Source: Aquabacterium sp. J223 (lineage in GTDB: Bacteria; Pseudomonadota; Gammaproteobacteria; Burkholderiales; Burkholderiaceae_C). From it: 64,000 nucleotides of DNA. The notes under the pieces were generated by a model, which saw only the letters and a program-made list of their open reading frames with translations, was not told where the DNA came from and made no database searches. The stretch is from assembly GCF_024666615.1 (NCBI RefSeq), contig NZ_CP088297.1, forward strand, positions 2,976,001 to 3,040,000, given 5' to 3'. Below are positions 25,212 to 32,491 of the stretch, piece by piece; the stretch's first letter is position 1, and each line of letters starts with the position of its first letter. Position numbers and translations under genes: made by a program.

Positions 25212-27362
25212 TCAGAAGCGGTAGGTGGCCGTGGCGACGACGTTGCGCCGGGTGCCGTACCAGCAGTCGCCGCGGTTCAGGCAGGTGCTGAAGTAGCGCT
25301 TGTCGCCCAGGTTGGAGGCGTTGAGCGCGAGCCGCCAGTCGCCGCTGTCGTAGGCCAGCATGGCGTCGATCAGGGCCACCGACGGCACCGGCGGCCCGAC
25401 GAGGCCGTCCTGCCGGTCGGTGAAGTCGCCCATCCAGCGCACGCCGGCACCGACCGAGAAGCCGGGCAGCCCGGCCAGCGCGAAGCGGTACTTCGTCCAC
25501 ACCGCCGCCTGGTGACGCGGAAGCCCTTCGAGCTGGTCGTCCAGGTCGGTGCGGTTGTAGTGGGCGATGAGGTCGAGGTCGCGCGTCAGGCTGCCGCGCG
25601 CTTCGAGCTCGACGCCGCGGGTCTTGGTCTGCCCGAGCTGGTTGTAGACGTTGGGCTGCGGCGTGTTGATGCGGTTCTTCTCCCGCAGGTCGTAGGCGGC
25701 GACGTTGAAGGCCAGCGCGCGGCCCGCGGGCTCGACCTTGACGCCGACCTCCCACTGCTCGCCCCGCAGCGGCCGGAACGACTGACCCGCCAGGTTGGCC
25801 TGCGGCGTGAACGACTCGCTGTAGCTGACGTAGGGGCTCCAGCCGTTGTCGAAGGCGTGCATCAGGCCCAGGCGCTTGGAGGTGGCGCTGGCCTCCTCGT
25901 CGGGACGGCCGGCCGTCTCGTTGGTCACGCGGTCGTGGCGCAGGCCGGCGACGACGATCCACCGCCGATGGATCTTCATCTGGTCCTGCAGGTACAGGCC
26001 GGTCTGCTTCAACGTGTTGAGCGGCCGGTCGGTCAGCGTGGGCACCGGCACCGCCGGGTAGACGGGGTTGTAGGCGTCGACCGGCGGCACGTTGCCGCCC
26101 ATGCTGGTCGGCAGGCCGATGCCGGTGGCCTGGCGCGTCTTGAAGCGCGACAGGTCCAGGCCGGCCAGCAGCCGGTGCTCCACGGCGCCGGTGTCGATGC
26201 GGCCCTCGACGTGCTGGTCGGCGTTGACGGTGTCGAGCTGGGTCCTCTCGGCATAGTAGAAGCGGTCGATGAGCCGCTTGTTGCCGGGGTCGGCCGCCCA
26301 GTCGCCCGGCACGGTGAAGGAGTCGCCGTAGGCGCTGAGGTAGTCGACCCGGTTGCGCGCCCAGCGCAGGTTCTGGCGCAGCGTCCAGGCCTCGTTCAGC
26401 CGGTGCTCGAACAGCCAGCCCAGCGTGCGGCGCTCGGTGTCGTAGTGGTCGCCGGGCTGGCCGATGAAGGCGTTGCTGGGCACCGGGCCGGCGGGACTGG
26501 GCAGCAGCGTGCCGATCCAGGGCAGGAACTGCGAGGTGGACCCGCTGCGGTCGTCCTGGTAGAGCGCCTGCAGCGTCAACGAGGTGGCCGCGTTCGGCCG
26601 CCAGGTCAACGACGGCGCGAGCAGCCGGCGGTCGTCGCGCACCTGGTCGACCTGGGTGTCGGACACCCGGCCCACGGCCACCAGCCGGTACAGCCATTCG
26701 CCGTCGGCGGTCAGCGGGCCGGTGAGGTCGGCCTGCAGTTGCCGGCGGCCGAAGCTGCCGACCTGCAGTCCCACCTCGCCCTGACGCTCGGCCAGCGGCC
26801 GCTTGCTGACGAGGTTGACGACGCCGCCGGTGGAGCCCTGGCCGAACAGCATGGCCGACGGGCCGCGCAGCACTTCCAGGCGCTCCAGCGTGTACAGCTC
26901 GGTGCGCCCGTTGGAGGTGTAGTAGCCGTTGGTCTTGCGCAGGCCGTCGAGGTACTCCACCGGGAAGGCGCCGCGCACCCGCACGGTGTCGGTCCGCGAG
27001 TCCAGCCCGTAGGCATCCGACCGCACGCCGGCGGCATAACCCAGCGCGTCCTGCGTGTTGGTGGCGCCCTGGTCGACGATCTGGTCGCGGGTGATCACGG
27101 TCACCGCCTGCGGCGTCTCCGACAGCGGGGTGTCGGTCTTGGTGGCGCTGGCCGCGCGCCGGGCGCGGTAGCCCTGCACCGGGCCGGTGGCCGTCTCGCG
27201 CTCGGCGCGGGCACGGGCGCGCACGACCGGCAGCGCGCCCTCCTCGGCGGCGGGAACGGCCGGGACGACGGCGGGCGCGGCGCCCTGGGCGGCGGCGTGA
27301 AGCGGTGCCAAGGCCGCGCCAAGGGCGGCGCCGGCGCACAGCAGCGGACGGATGGACAGCAC
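25212..27362 (-). CDS. TonB-dependent siderophore receptor
   Basis: A 716-residue outer-membrane receptor for a ferric siderophore (FhuE/FpvA type). After the signal peptide (LAPLHAAAQ) comes the TonB-box/plug region with TDTPLSETPQAVTVITRDQI, DALGYAAGVR, VRVRGAF and LERLEVLRGPSAMLFGQGSTGG, then NLVSKRP, and a 22-strand barrel ending in VVATATYRF. Two Cys near the C-terminus (STCLNRGDCWYG) are a local feature. It heads the operon that continues to 20080. A perfect 15-bp Fur-like palindrome lies about 130 bp upstream. Confidence 0.93.
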   Translation of the reverse strand: MLSIRPLLCAGAALGAALAPLHAAAQGAAPAVVPAVPAAEEGALPVVRARARAERETATGPVQGYRARRAASATKTDTPLSETPQAVTVITRDQIVDQGATNTQDALGYAAGVRSDAYGLDSRTDTVRVRGAFPVEYLDGLRKTNGYYTSNGRTELYTLERLEVLRGPSAMLFGQGSTGGVVNLVSKRPLAERQGEVGLQVGSFGRRQLQADLTGPLTADGEWLYRLVAVGRVSDTQVDQVRDDRRLLAPSLTWRPNAATSLTLQALYQDDRSGSTSQFLPWIGTLLPSPAGPVPSNAFIGQPGDHYDTERRTLGWLFEHRLNEAWTLRQNLRWARNRVDYLSAYGDSFTVPGDWAADPGNKRLIDRFYYAERTQLDTVNADQHVEGRIDTGAVEHRLLAGLDLSRFKTRQATGIGLPTSMGGNVPPVDAYNPVYPAVPVPTLTDRPLNTLKQTGLYLQDQMKIHRRWIVVAGLRHDRVTNETAGRPDEEASATSKRLGLMHAFDNGWSPYVSYSESFTPQANLAGQSFRPLRGEQWEVGVKVEPAGRALAFNVAAYDLREKNRINTPQPNVYNQLGQTKTRGVELEARGSLTRDLDLIAHYNRTDLDDQLEGLPRHQAAVWTKYRFALAGLPGFSVGAGVRWMGDFTDRQDGLVGPPVPSVALIDAMLAYDSGDWRLALNASNLGDKRYFSTCLNRGDCWYGTRRNVVATATYRF

Positions 27363-27492
27363 GTGCTCTCTCCTTGCAGGAGCTGGAACGCACGGGCTGG
27401 CGGGGAGCGGGCTGGCGCGGGGTGGGCAGGTCAGCGGCCGATCGGTCCGCTGGGTTCGAAGGCGGCTTGGGGCCGCAGCCTCCGCAGTGTAC

Positions 27493-27507
27493 TGCGAATC
27501 ATTCGCA
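27493..27507 (-). promoter_or_regulatory. Fur box
   Basis: TGCGAATCATTCGCA is a perfect 7-1-7 inverted repeat with the GAAT-C-ATTC core of Fur sites. It lies between the siderophore receptor start (27362) and the end of a lysR gene, so it should control the receptor operon running to 20080 on the minus strand. It is 131 bp from the receptor start, so the promoter is expected near it. Confidence 0.75.
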
Positions 27508-27522
27508 TCGGGATGCGACGGC

Positions 27523-28488
27523 TCACGGCTTTTCGGGACGCAGCCGGCCGTACAGCCGGCGCTCCATCACCATCCAGTCGTCGCGTTCGTCGTTGAACAG
27601 CCGCGCGACCTGCGCCTGGAGCCAGCGCAACGCCGGGTCGCGGTGGGACCGTCGGTGCCAGTACTGCTGCACCGGGAAGAAGGGCGGATCGAACGGCAGC
27701 CGCGCCACGCTGACCATGCCGGCATCCGCATAGCGTGCCGCCGTCGCCAGCGGCACGCTGGCCACCAGGTCGCTGCCCTCGACGATCACCGGCAGGCTGA
27801 GGTGGTGCGGCGTGCGCAGCACGATGCGCCGCTCCACGCCCTCGCGTTCCAGGAACTGCTCGAACAGCTCGTTGGAGCGTGACGGCGAGGCGACGACCGC
27901 ATGGCCGAGTTCGAGGTAGGTGGCCAGGGTCAGCCGGCGTCGCAGCGCGGGGTGTCCCCGCCGCAGCATCGCCGCGTAGGTGTGGGTCAGCAGGCGCTGC
28001 TGGTAGAAGGGCCCCGACGACAGGTCGGGGAAATAGCCCAGCGCGAGGTCGACCTTGCCCGACTCCATCGCCTCGCGCAGCGAGCCGCGTGCCCACGACT
28101 CGCTGCGCAGGGTCACGCCGGGCGCCGCCGTCTGCAGGTGCGCCAGCAGCCGCGGCAGGAAGACGATCTCGGCCACGTCGGCCATCGCCAGGCGGAACTC
28201 GGCGCGCGCAGTGCCGGGCTCGAACACCGGCTGTTCCAGGATGTCGGCCTGGACCTGCGCGAGCACCGCCCGCGCGGTCTCCACCATGGCGGCCGCGCGC
28301 GGGGTCGCCTCCATGCCCCGGCTCGTGCGCACGTACAGCGGATCGCCGACCTGGCGGCGCAGCCGGGCCAGCGCGGTGCTGAAGCCGGACTGGCTCATGT
28401 CCAGTTCCTGCGCGGCGCGGGTGACGTTGCGGGCGGCGTCGAGGGCCACCAGCACACGCAGCAGGTTGAGGTCGAACGCGACGTCCAT
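27523..28488 (-). CDS. LysR-type regulator, divergent from the feruloyl-CoA-synthase-like gene
   Basis: A 321-residue regulator. The winged HTH is at the N-terminus (LNLLRVLVALDAARNVTRAAQELDMSQSGFSTALARLRRQVGDPLYVR), followed by the periplasmic-binding-like effector domain (LVASVPLATAARYADAG, FPVQQYWHRRSHRDPALRWL). Start at 28488 is chosen because MDVAFDLNLLRV aligns with the family and the upstream extension has no support. It is divergent from an acyl-CoA ligase, with an AATCC-N11-GGATT dyad 17 bp from its own start, so it probably activates the ligase-oxygenase-receptor genes in response to an aromatic acid. Confidence 0.9.
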   Translation of the reverse strand: MDVAFDLNLLRVLVALDAARNVTRAAQELDMSQSGFSTALARLRRQVGDPLYVRTSRGMEATPRAAAMVETARAVLAQVQADILEQPVFEPGTARAEFRLAMADVAEIVFLPRLLAHLQTAAPGVTLRSESWARGSLREAMESGKVDLALGYFPDLSSGPFYQQRLLTHTYAAMLRRGHPALRRRLTLATYLELGHAVVASPSRSNELFEQFLEREGVERRIVLRTPHHLSLPVIVEGSDLVASVPLATAARYADAGMVSVARLPFDPPFFPVQQYWHRRSHRDPALRWLQAQVARLFNDERDDWMVMERRLYGRLRPEKP

Positions 28489-28504
28489 CGTTGCAGCAGA
28501 TAGT

Positions 28505-28525
28505 AATCCTCCGATGGCATGGATT
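28505..28525. promoter_or_regulatory. LysR-type operator (T-N11-A dyad)
   Basis: AATCC and GGATT arms lie exactly 11 bases apart, the classic T-N11-A spacing of LysR activator sites. The dyad sits in the 110-bp divergent gap, 17 bp from the lysR start and about 74 bp before the start of the ligase gene, a good position for both autorepression and activation. Confidence 0.5.
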
Positions 28526-28598
28526 GGCCGATGGTGCACGGCCGCCTAGTCTTCGCCCATCGCCCGCGGACGACGGGTGGACGAAGGAGACGACAGCC

Positions 28599-30353
28599 TT
28601 GGACACCCGCGCACGCCGTCTTTCGCTGGCAGAGCCCGAACTGGCCGTGGAGCGCCGGCGCGACGGCTCGATGGTGCTGCGCTCACCGCAGCCGCTGGGC
28701 CTCCCGGAGCGCTGCGTCGGCGACTGGCTGACCCGCTGGGCGGCCGCGACGCCCGACCGCGTCTTCCTGGCCGAACGGCGCGACGGCGCCTGGTTCGAAC
28801 TGCCCTACGCCCGGGCACTCGACGAGGTGCGCCGGCTGGCGCAGGGCCTGCTGGACCAGGGCCTGGGGCCCGACGCCCCGTTGATGGTGCTGTCGGACAA
28901 CAGCGTCGAGCACGCGCTGATCGCGCTGGCCGCCATGCACGTCGGCGTGCCGGTGGTGCCGGTGTCGCCGGCCTACTCGCTGTCGAGCAGCGACCACGCC
29001 AAGCTGCGGCAGGTCGCCGAGCTCATCGCCCCCGGCCTGGTGTACGCCGACGGCGCGCGCTTCGCGCCGGCGTTGGCGGCCCTGCGGCGCCCGGTGGCCG
29101 ACGTCACCGTGCTGCGGCGGCGGCCGCCCACGACGGCCGTCGACGAGGCGCACGCCCGGGTCGGGCCGGACACGGTGGCCAAGGTGCTGCTCACCTCCGG
29201 CTCCACCGGCACGCCGAAGGGCGTGATCAACACCCAGCGCATGCTGACCACCAACCAGCAGCAGGCCCGGCAGGTCTGGCCCTTCGTGCTGGAACAGCCG
29301 CCGGTGCTGGTCGACTGGCTGCCCTGGAACCACACCTTCGGCGGCAACTTCAACCTCCACCTGGTGCTGGCCAACGGCGGCACCTTCTACATCGACGGCG
29401 GCAAGCCGGTGCCCGGCCTCATCGACCACACCCTGGCCAACCTGCGCGAGGTGGCGCCGACGATGTACTTCAACGTGCCCCGCGGCTTCGACCTGCTGCT
29501 GCCCGTGCTGGAGCAGGACGAGGCGCTGCGCCGGCGGTTCTTCTCCCGTTGCGGCTTCCTGCTCTACGCCGGCGCCGCCCTGCCCGAGCACCTGTGGCGG
29601 CGCCTCGCCGCCATGGCCAAGGCCGAGCGCGGCGAGGACGTGCTGCTGGCCTCCTCCTGGGGCTCGACGGAGACCGCGCCGCTGGTGGTGGCGGTGCACG
29701 CGCCGGTGGCCGAACCCGGCATCGTCGGCCTGCCGGTGCCCGGCTGCGAGCTGAAGCTGGTGCCGTCCGCCGGCAAGCTGGAGGCACGCGTGCGCGGGCC
29801 GCAGGTCACGCCGGGCTACTGGCGACGTGACGACCTCAGCGCGGCCGCCTTCGACGACGAAGGTTTCTACCGCATGGGCGACGCGCTGCGCTTCGCCGAT
29901 GCCGGCCAGCCCGCGCGCGGGCTGGTGTTCGACGGCCGCATCGCCGAGGACTTCAAGCTGCGCACCGGCACCTGGGTGCACGTGGGGGCGCTGCGCACGC
30001 GGCTGCTGGCCGCCGCCGACCCGCTGGTGCAGGACGCGGTGATCGCCGGGCATGACCGGGACGAAGTCGGCGCCCTGCTCTTCCTGAACCCCGCGCGGGT
30101 GGACGGCCTGTCGCCGACGCAGGTGCACGACCACCTGGCCCGGGCGCTGACCCGGCTGAACGCCGGCGGCGGCAGTTCGGTGCGCATCGCCCGCGCACGG
30201 GTGCTCGCCGAGCCGCCCCGCATCGCCCTCGGCGAGATCACCGACAAGGGCTACCTCAACCAGCGCGCCGTGCTGCAGCACCGCGCCGACGACGTGACCC
30301 GCCTCTACGACGACGCCGACGCCGACCTCATCCGGCCCGCGGCGTCCGACTGA
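28599..30353 (+). CDS. Feruloyl-CoA synthase-like acyl-CoA ligase
   Basis: A 584-residue adenylate-forming enzyme. The nucleotide-binding loop is LLTSGSTGTPKGVINT; the core includes LVDWLPWNHTFGGNFN, YFNVPRGFDLLLPVL, SSWGSTETAPL and the hinge GRIAEDFKLRTGTWVHVGALR, with Lys in GEITDKGYLNQRAVL as the likely catalytic Lys. This layout (WLPWNHTFGGN, DKGYLNQRAVL) is that of feruloyl-CoA synthases, which activate ferulate and related hydroxycinnamates. The TTG at 28599 is preferred because GAAGGAGA precedes it; the frame extends to 28491, which would overlap the operator. It is followed 10 bp later by the Rieske oxygenase gene. Confidence 0.8.
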   Translation: MDTRARRLSLAEPELAVERRRDGSMVLRSPQPLGLPERCVGDWLTRWAAATPDRVFLAERRDGAWFELPYARALDEVRRLAQGLLDQGLGPDAPLMVLSDNSVEHALIALAAMHVGVPVVPVSPAYSLSSSDHAKLRQVAELIAPGLVYADGARFAPALAALRRPVADVTVLRRRPPTTAVDEAHARVGPDTVAKVLLTSGSTGTPKGVINTQRMLTTNQQQARQVWPFVLEQPPVLVDWLPWNHTFGGNFNLHLVLANGGTFYIDGGKPVPGLIDHTLANLREVAPTMYFNVPRGFDLLLPVLEQDEALRRRFFSRCGFLLYAGAALPEHLWRRLAAMAKAERGEDVLLASSWGSTETAPLVVAVHAPVAEPGIVGLPVPGCELKLVPSAGKLEARVRGPQVTPGYWRRDDLSAAAFDDEGFYRMGDALRFADAGQPARGLVFDGRIAEDFKLRTGTWVHVGALRTRLLAAADPLVQDAVIAGHDRDEVGALLFLNPARVDGLSPTQVHDHLARALTRLNAGGGSSVRIARARVLAEPPRIALGEITDKGYLNQRAVLQHRADDVTRLYDDADADLIRPAASD

Positions 30354-30363
30354 CCGCCTTCCC

Positions 30364-31458
30364 ATGACCACCTACCTGCGCAACACCTGGTACATCGCCG
30401 CCTGGGACGACGAGGTCGCCCCCGGGGCGACCCTCGCCCGGCGCCTGCTCGACGAGCCGATCGTCTTCTACCGCGATGGCGACGGCCGGCCCCAGGCGCT
30501 CGCCAATCGCTGCCCGCACCGCTTCGCGCCGCTGCACCTCTCGCGGGTCGTCGACGGCCGCCTGCAGTGCCGCTACCACGGGCTGGAGTTCGACGGCAGC
30601 GGCGCCTGCGTGCGCAACCCGCAGGGCGACGGTGCCATCCCGCGCAGCGCCAGGGTGAAGTCCTACCCGGTGGTCGAGCGCCACGGCGCGCTGTGGATCT
30701 GGATGGGCGAGCCGGCGCGGGCCGATCCGGAGCGCATCCCCGACTTCAGCAGCATGGACCCGGCCAAGCGCATCGTCGGCCGCGACTACCTGAACGCGCG
30801 CGCGAACTACATGCTCGAGGTCGACAACATCCTCGACCTCAGCCACATCGAGTTCCTGCACGACTCCAGCCTGGGCAGCGACGCGGTCAAGTCGGCCGAA
30901 ACCTCCGTCGAACAGGTCGGCCACACCGTCTACTCCAAGCGGCTGACGCGCAACGAGCGCCTGACCGAGGCGCTGGAGCGGCAGTACGGCATCGCGCCGG
31001 GCACGCTGCTCGACCGCTGGCTGGACACCCGCTGGGACGCGCCGGGCAACATGGAGCTGTGGGTCGGCCAGGCGCCGGCCGGCAGCCCGGACCCGCGCGC
31101 CGTGGGCAAGCGGGTGCCGTTCCAGCACCTGTTCACCCCGGAGACCGCCACCACCACCCACTACTTCTTCGCCACCAGCTACCCGCTGCGCATGGGCGAG
31201 GAGGGCCAGCGGCGTGCACAGGCCGACATCCGCTTCCTGCGCGCGCCCTTCGAGACGGAGGACCTGCCGATGCTCGAGGCCCAGCAGTCGGCCATGGGCG
31301 ACGCCGAATTCTGGTCGCTCAAGCCGGTGCTGCTGCCGGGCGACGCGGCCGGCGTGCGCGCCCGCCGGGTGCTCGAAGGCCTGATCAGGGCCGAGCAGGC
31401 CGCCGCGGCGACCACCCCCTCCCCCGCGACCACGGCCGCCGCCACGCGGCCCGCCTGA
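30364..31458 (+). CDS. Rieske oxygenase, VanA-type (aryl O-demethylase family)
   Basis: A 364-residue oxygenase component. The Rieske [2Fe-2S] ligands are Cys50-Pro-His52 and Cys69-x2-His72 (CPHR and CRYHG), and the mononuclear iron site is Asp158-x2-His161-x4-His166 in VDNILDLSHIEFLH. Length and the C-terminal ARRVLEGLIRAEQ match VanA of vanillate O-demethylase, which uses a VanB reductase to make protocatechuate. No vanB-like gene is next to it. Together with the ligase it suggests ferulate or vanillate metabolism, but the exact methoxy-aromatic is not shown. Confidence 0.78.
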   Translation: MTTYLRNTWYIAAWDDEVAPGATLARRLLDEPIVFYRDGDGRPQALANRCPHRFAPLHLSRVVDGRLQCRYHGLEFDGSGACVRNPQGDGAIPRSARVKSYPVVERHGALWIWMGEPARADPERIPDFSSMDPAKRIVGRDYLNARANYMLEVDNILDLSHIEFLHDSSLGSDAVKSAETSVEQVGHTVYSKRLTRNERLTEALERQYGIAPGTLLDRWLDTRWDAPGNMELWVGQAPAGSPDPRAVGKRVPFQHLFTPETATTTHYFFATSYPLRMGEEGQRRAQADIRFLRAPFETEDLPMLEAQQSAMGDAEFWSLKPVLLPGDAAGVRARRVLEGLIRAEQAAAATTPSPATTAAATRPA

Positions 31459-31498
31459 CGTCCCTTCCCGTTCCCACCACCAACACAAGGAGACCCCG

Positions 31499-32473
31499 AT
31501 GAACCGCCGCCGTCACATCGTGCTCGCAGGCCTCGGCCTCGCGGGCCTGCCGCTCGCCGGCACCGCCCTGGCCCAGGGCAAGCCCATGCGCATCGTCGTC
31601 GGCTTCCCGGCCGGCGGCTCGTCGGACGCTCTGGCGCGCCTGCTGGCGGAAGCGCTGCGCACCCGCATCGACGCGCCGGTGCTGGTGGAGAACCGCGCCG
31701 GCGCGGGCGGGCGGCTGGGCATCGAGGCGGTCAAGGCGGCGGAGGCCGACGGCAGCGTCATGCTGATCACGCCGAACCCGATGATCACCATGTACCCCCA
31801 CCTCTACAAGCGGCTGGCGTACGACCCGCAGAAGGACCTGGTGCCGGTGGGGCGCCTGGCCACCTTCCCGCTGTTCATCGGCGTCGGCCCCAGCGTGCCG
31901 GCCTCGGTGAAGAACATCAAGGACCTGATGCAGTGGTTCAAGGCCAACCCCGACAAGGCGTTCTACGGCACGCCCGGCCCGGGCAGCACGCCGCACTTCA
32001 TCGGCATGATGCTGGGCAAGGCCGCCGGCGTGCCGCTCACGCACGCCGCCTACAAGGGCGACGCGCCGGCCATCCAGGACCTGCTCGGCGGCCAGATCGC
32101 GATGAGCGTGAACACCCCGGCCGCGCAGCTGCCGCACGTGCCCGGCGGTCGGCTGCGGGTGCTCGCGACGACCGGTGCCCAACGGTCGCCGCAACTGCCG
32201 GACGTGCCGACGCTGGTCGAGTCCGGCTTCAACATCGTCACGCGCGACTGGTTCGGCGCCTTCGTGCCCGCCGCCACGCCGGCGCCGGTGGTGCAGCGGC
32301 TGCAGGCCCAGGTCCGAGAGGCGTTGAACACGAAGGAGGTGCAGGACGGCCTGGCCAAGCTGCAGCTGCAAGCCAACTTCGCGCCGCCGCAGGAGTTCGC
32401 CCGCCTGATCCGCGAGGACACCGAACAATGGGGCCCGGTGATCCGCGAGTCCGGCTTCACGCCGGACGACTGA
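31499..32473 (+). CDS. Bug-family (TctC) tripartite tricarboxylate transporter receptor 1
   Basis: A 324-residue periplasmic binding protein. The signal peptide contains a Tat-like Arg pair (MNRRRHIVLAG) and ends at LAQG. Family marks are MRIVVGFPAGGSSDALARLL, LVENRAGAGGRLGIEAV and ALAT-type strands around LPDVPTLVESGF. Such receptors bind small carboxylates and usually have no adjacent TctA/TctB permease, as here. It follows the ligase and oxygenase genes by 40 bp, so its ligand is probably the same aromatic acid or one of its products. Confidence 0.88.
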   Translation: MNRRRHIVLAGLGLAGLPLAGTALAQGKPMRIVVGFPAGGSSDALARLLAEALRTRIDAPVLVENRAGAGGRLGIEAVKAAEADGSVMLITPNPMITMYPHLYKRLAYDPQKDLVPVGRLATFPLFIGVGPSVPASVKNIKDLMQWFKANPDKAFYGTPGPGSTPHFIGMMLGKAAGVPLTHAAYKGDAPAIQDLLGGQIAMSVNTPAAQLPHVPGGRLRVLATTGAQRSPQLPDVPTLVESGFNIVTRDWFGAFVPAATPAPVVQRLQAQVREALNTKEVQDGLAKLQLQANFAPPQEFARLIREDTEQWGPVIRESGFTPDD

Positions 32474-32491
32474 CGCGCGGGACCGGCGCCC

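Noticed and set aside
24219-27596. 1125-residue plus-strand frame opposite the iron operon
   Set aside because: Antisense shadow with Gly/Arg/Val bias; the minus-strand genes have strong family evidence.
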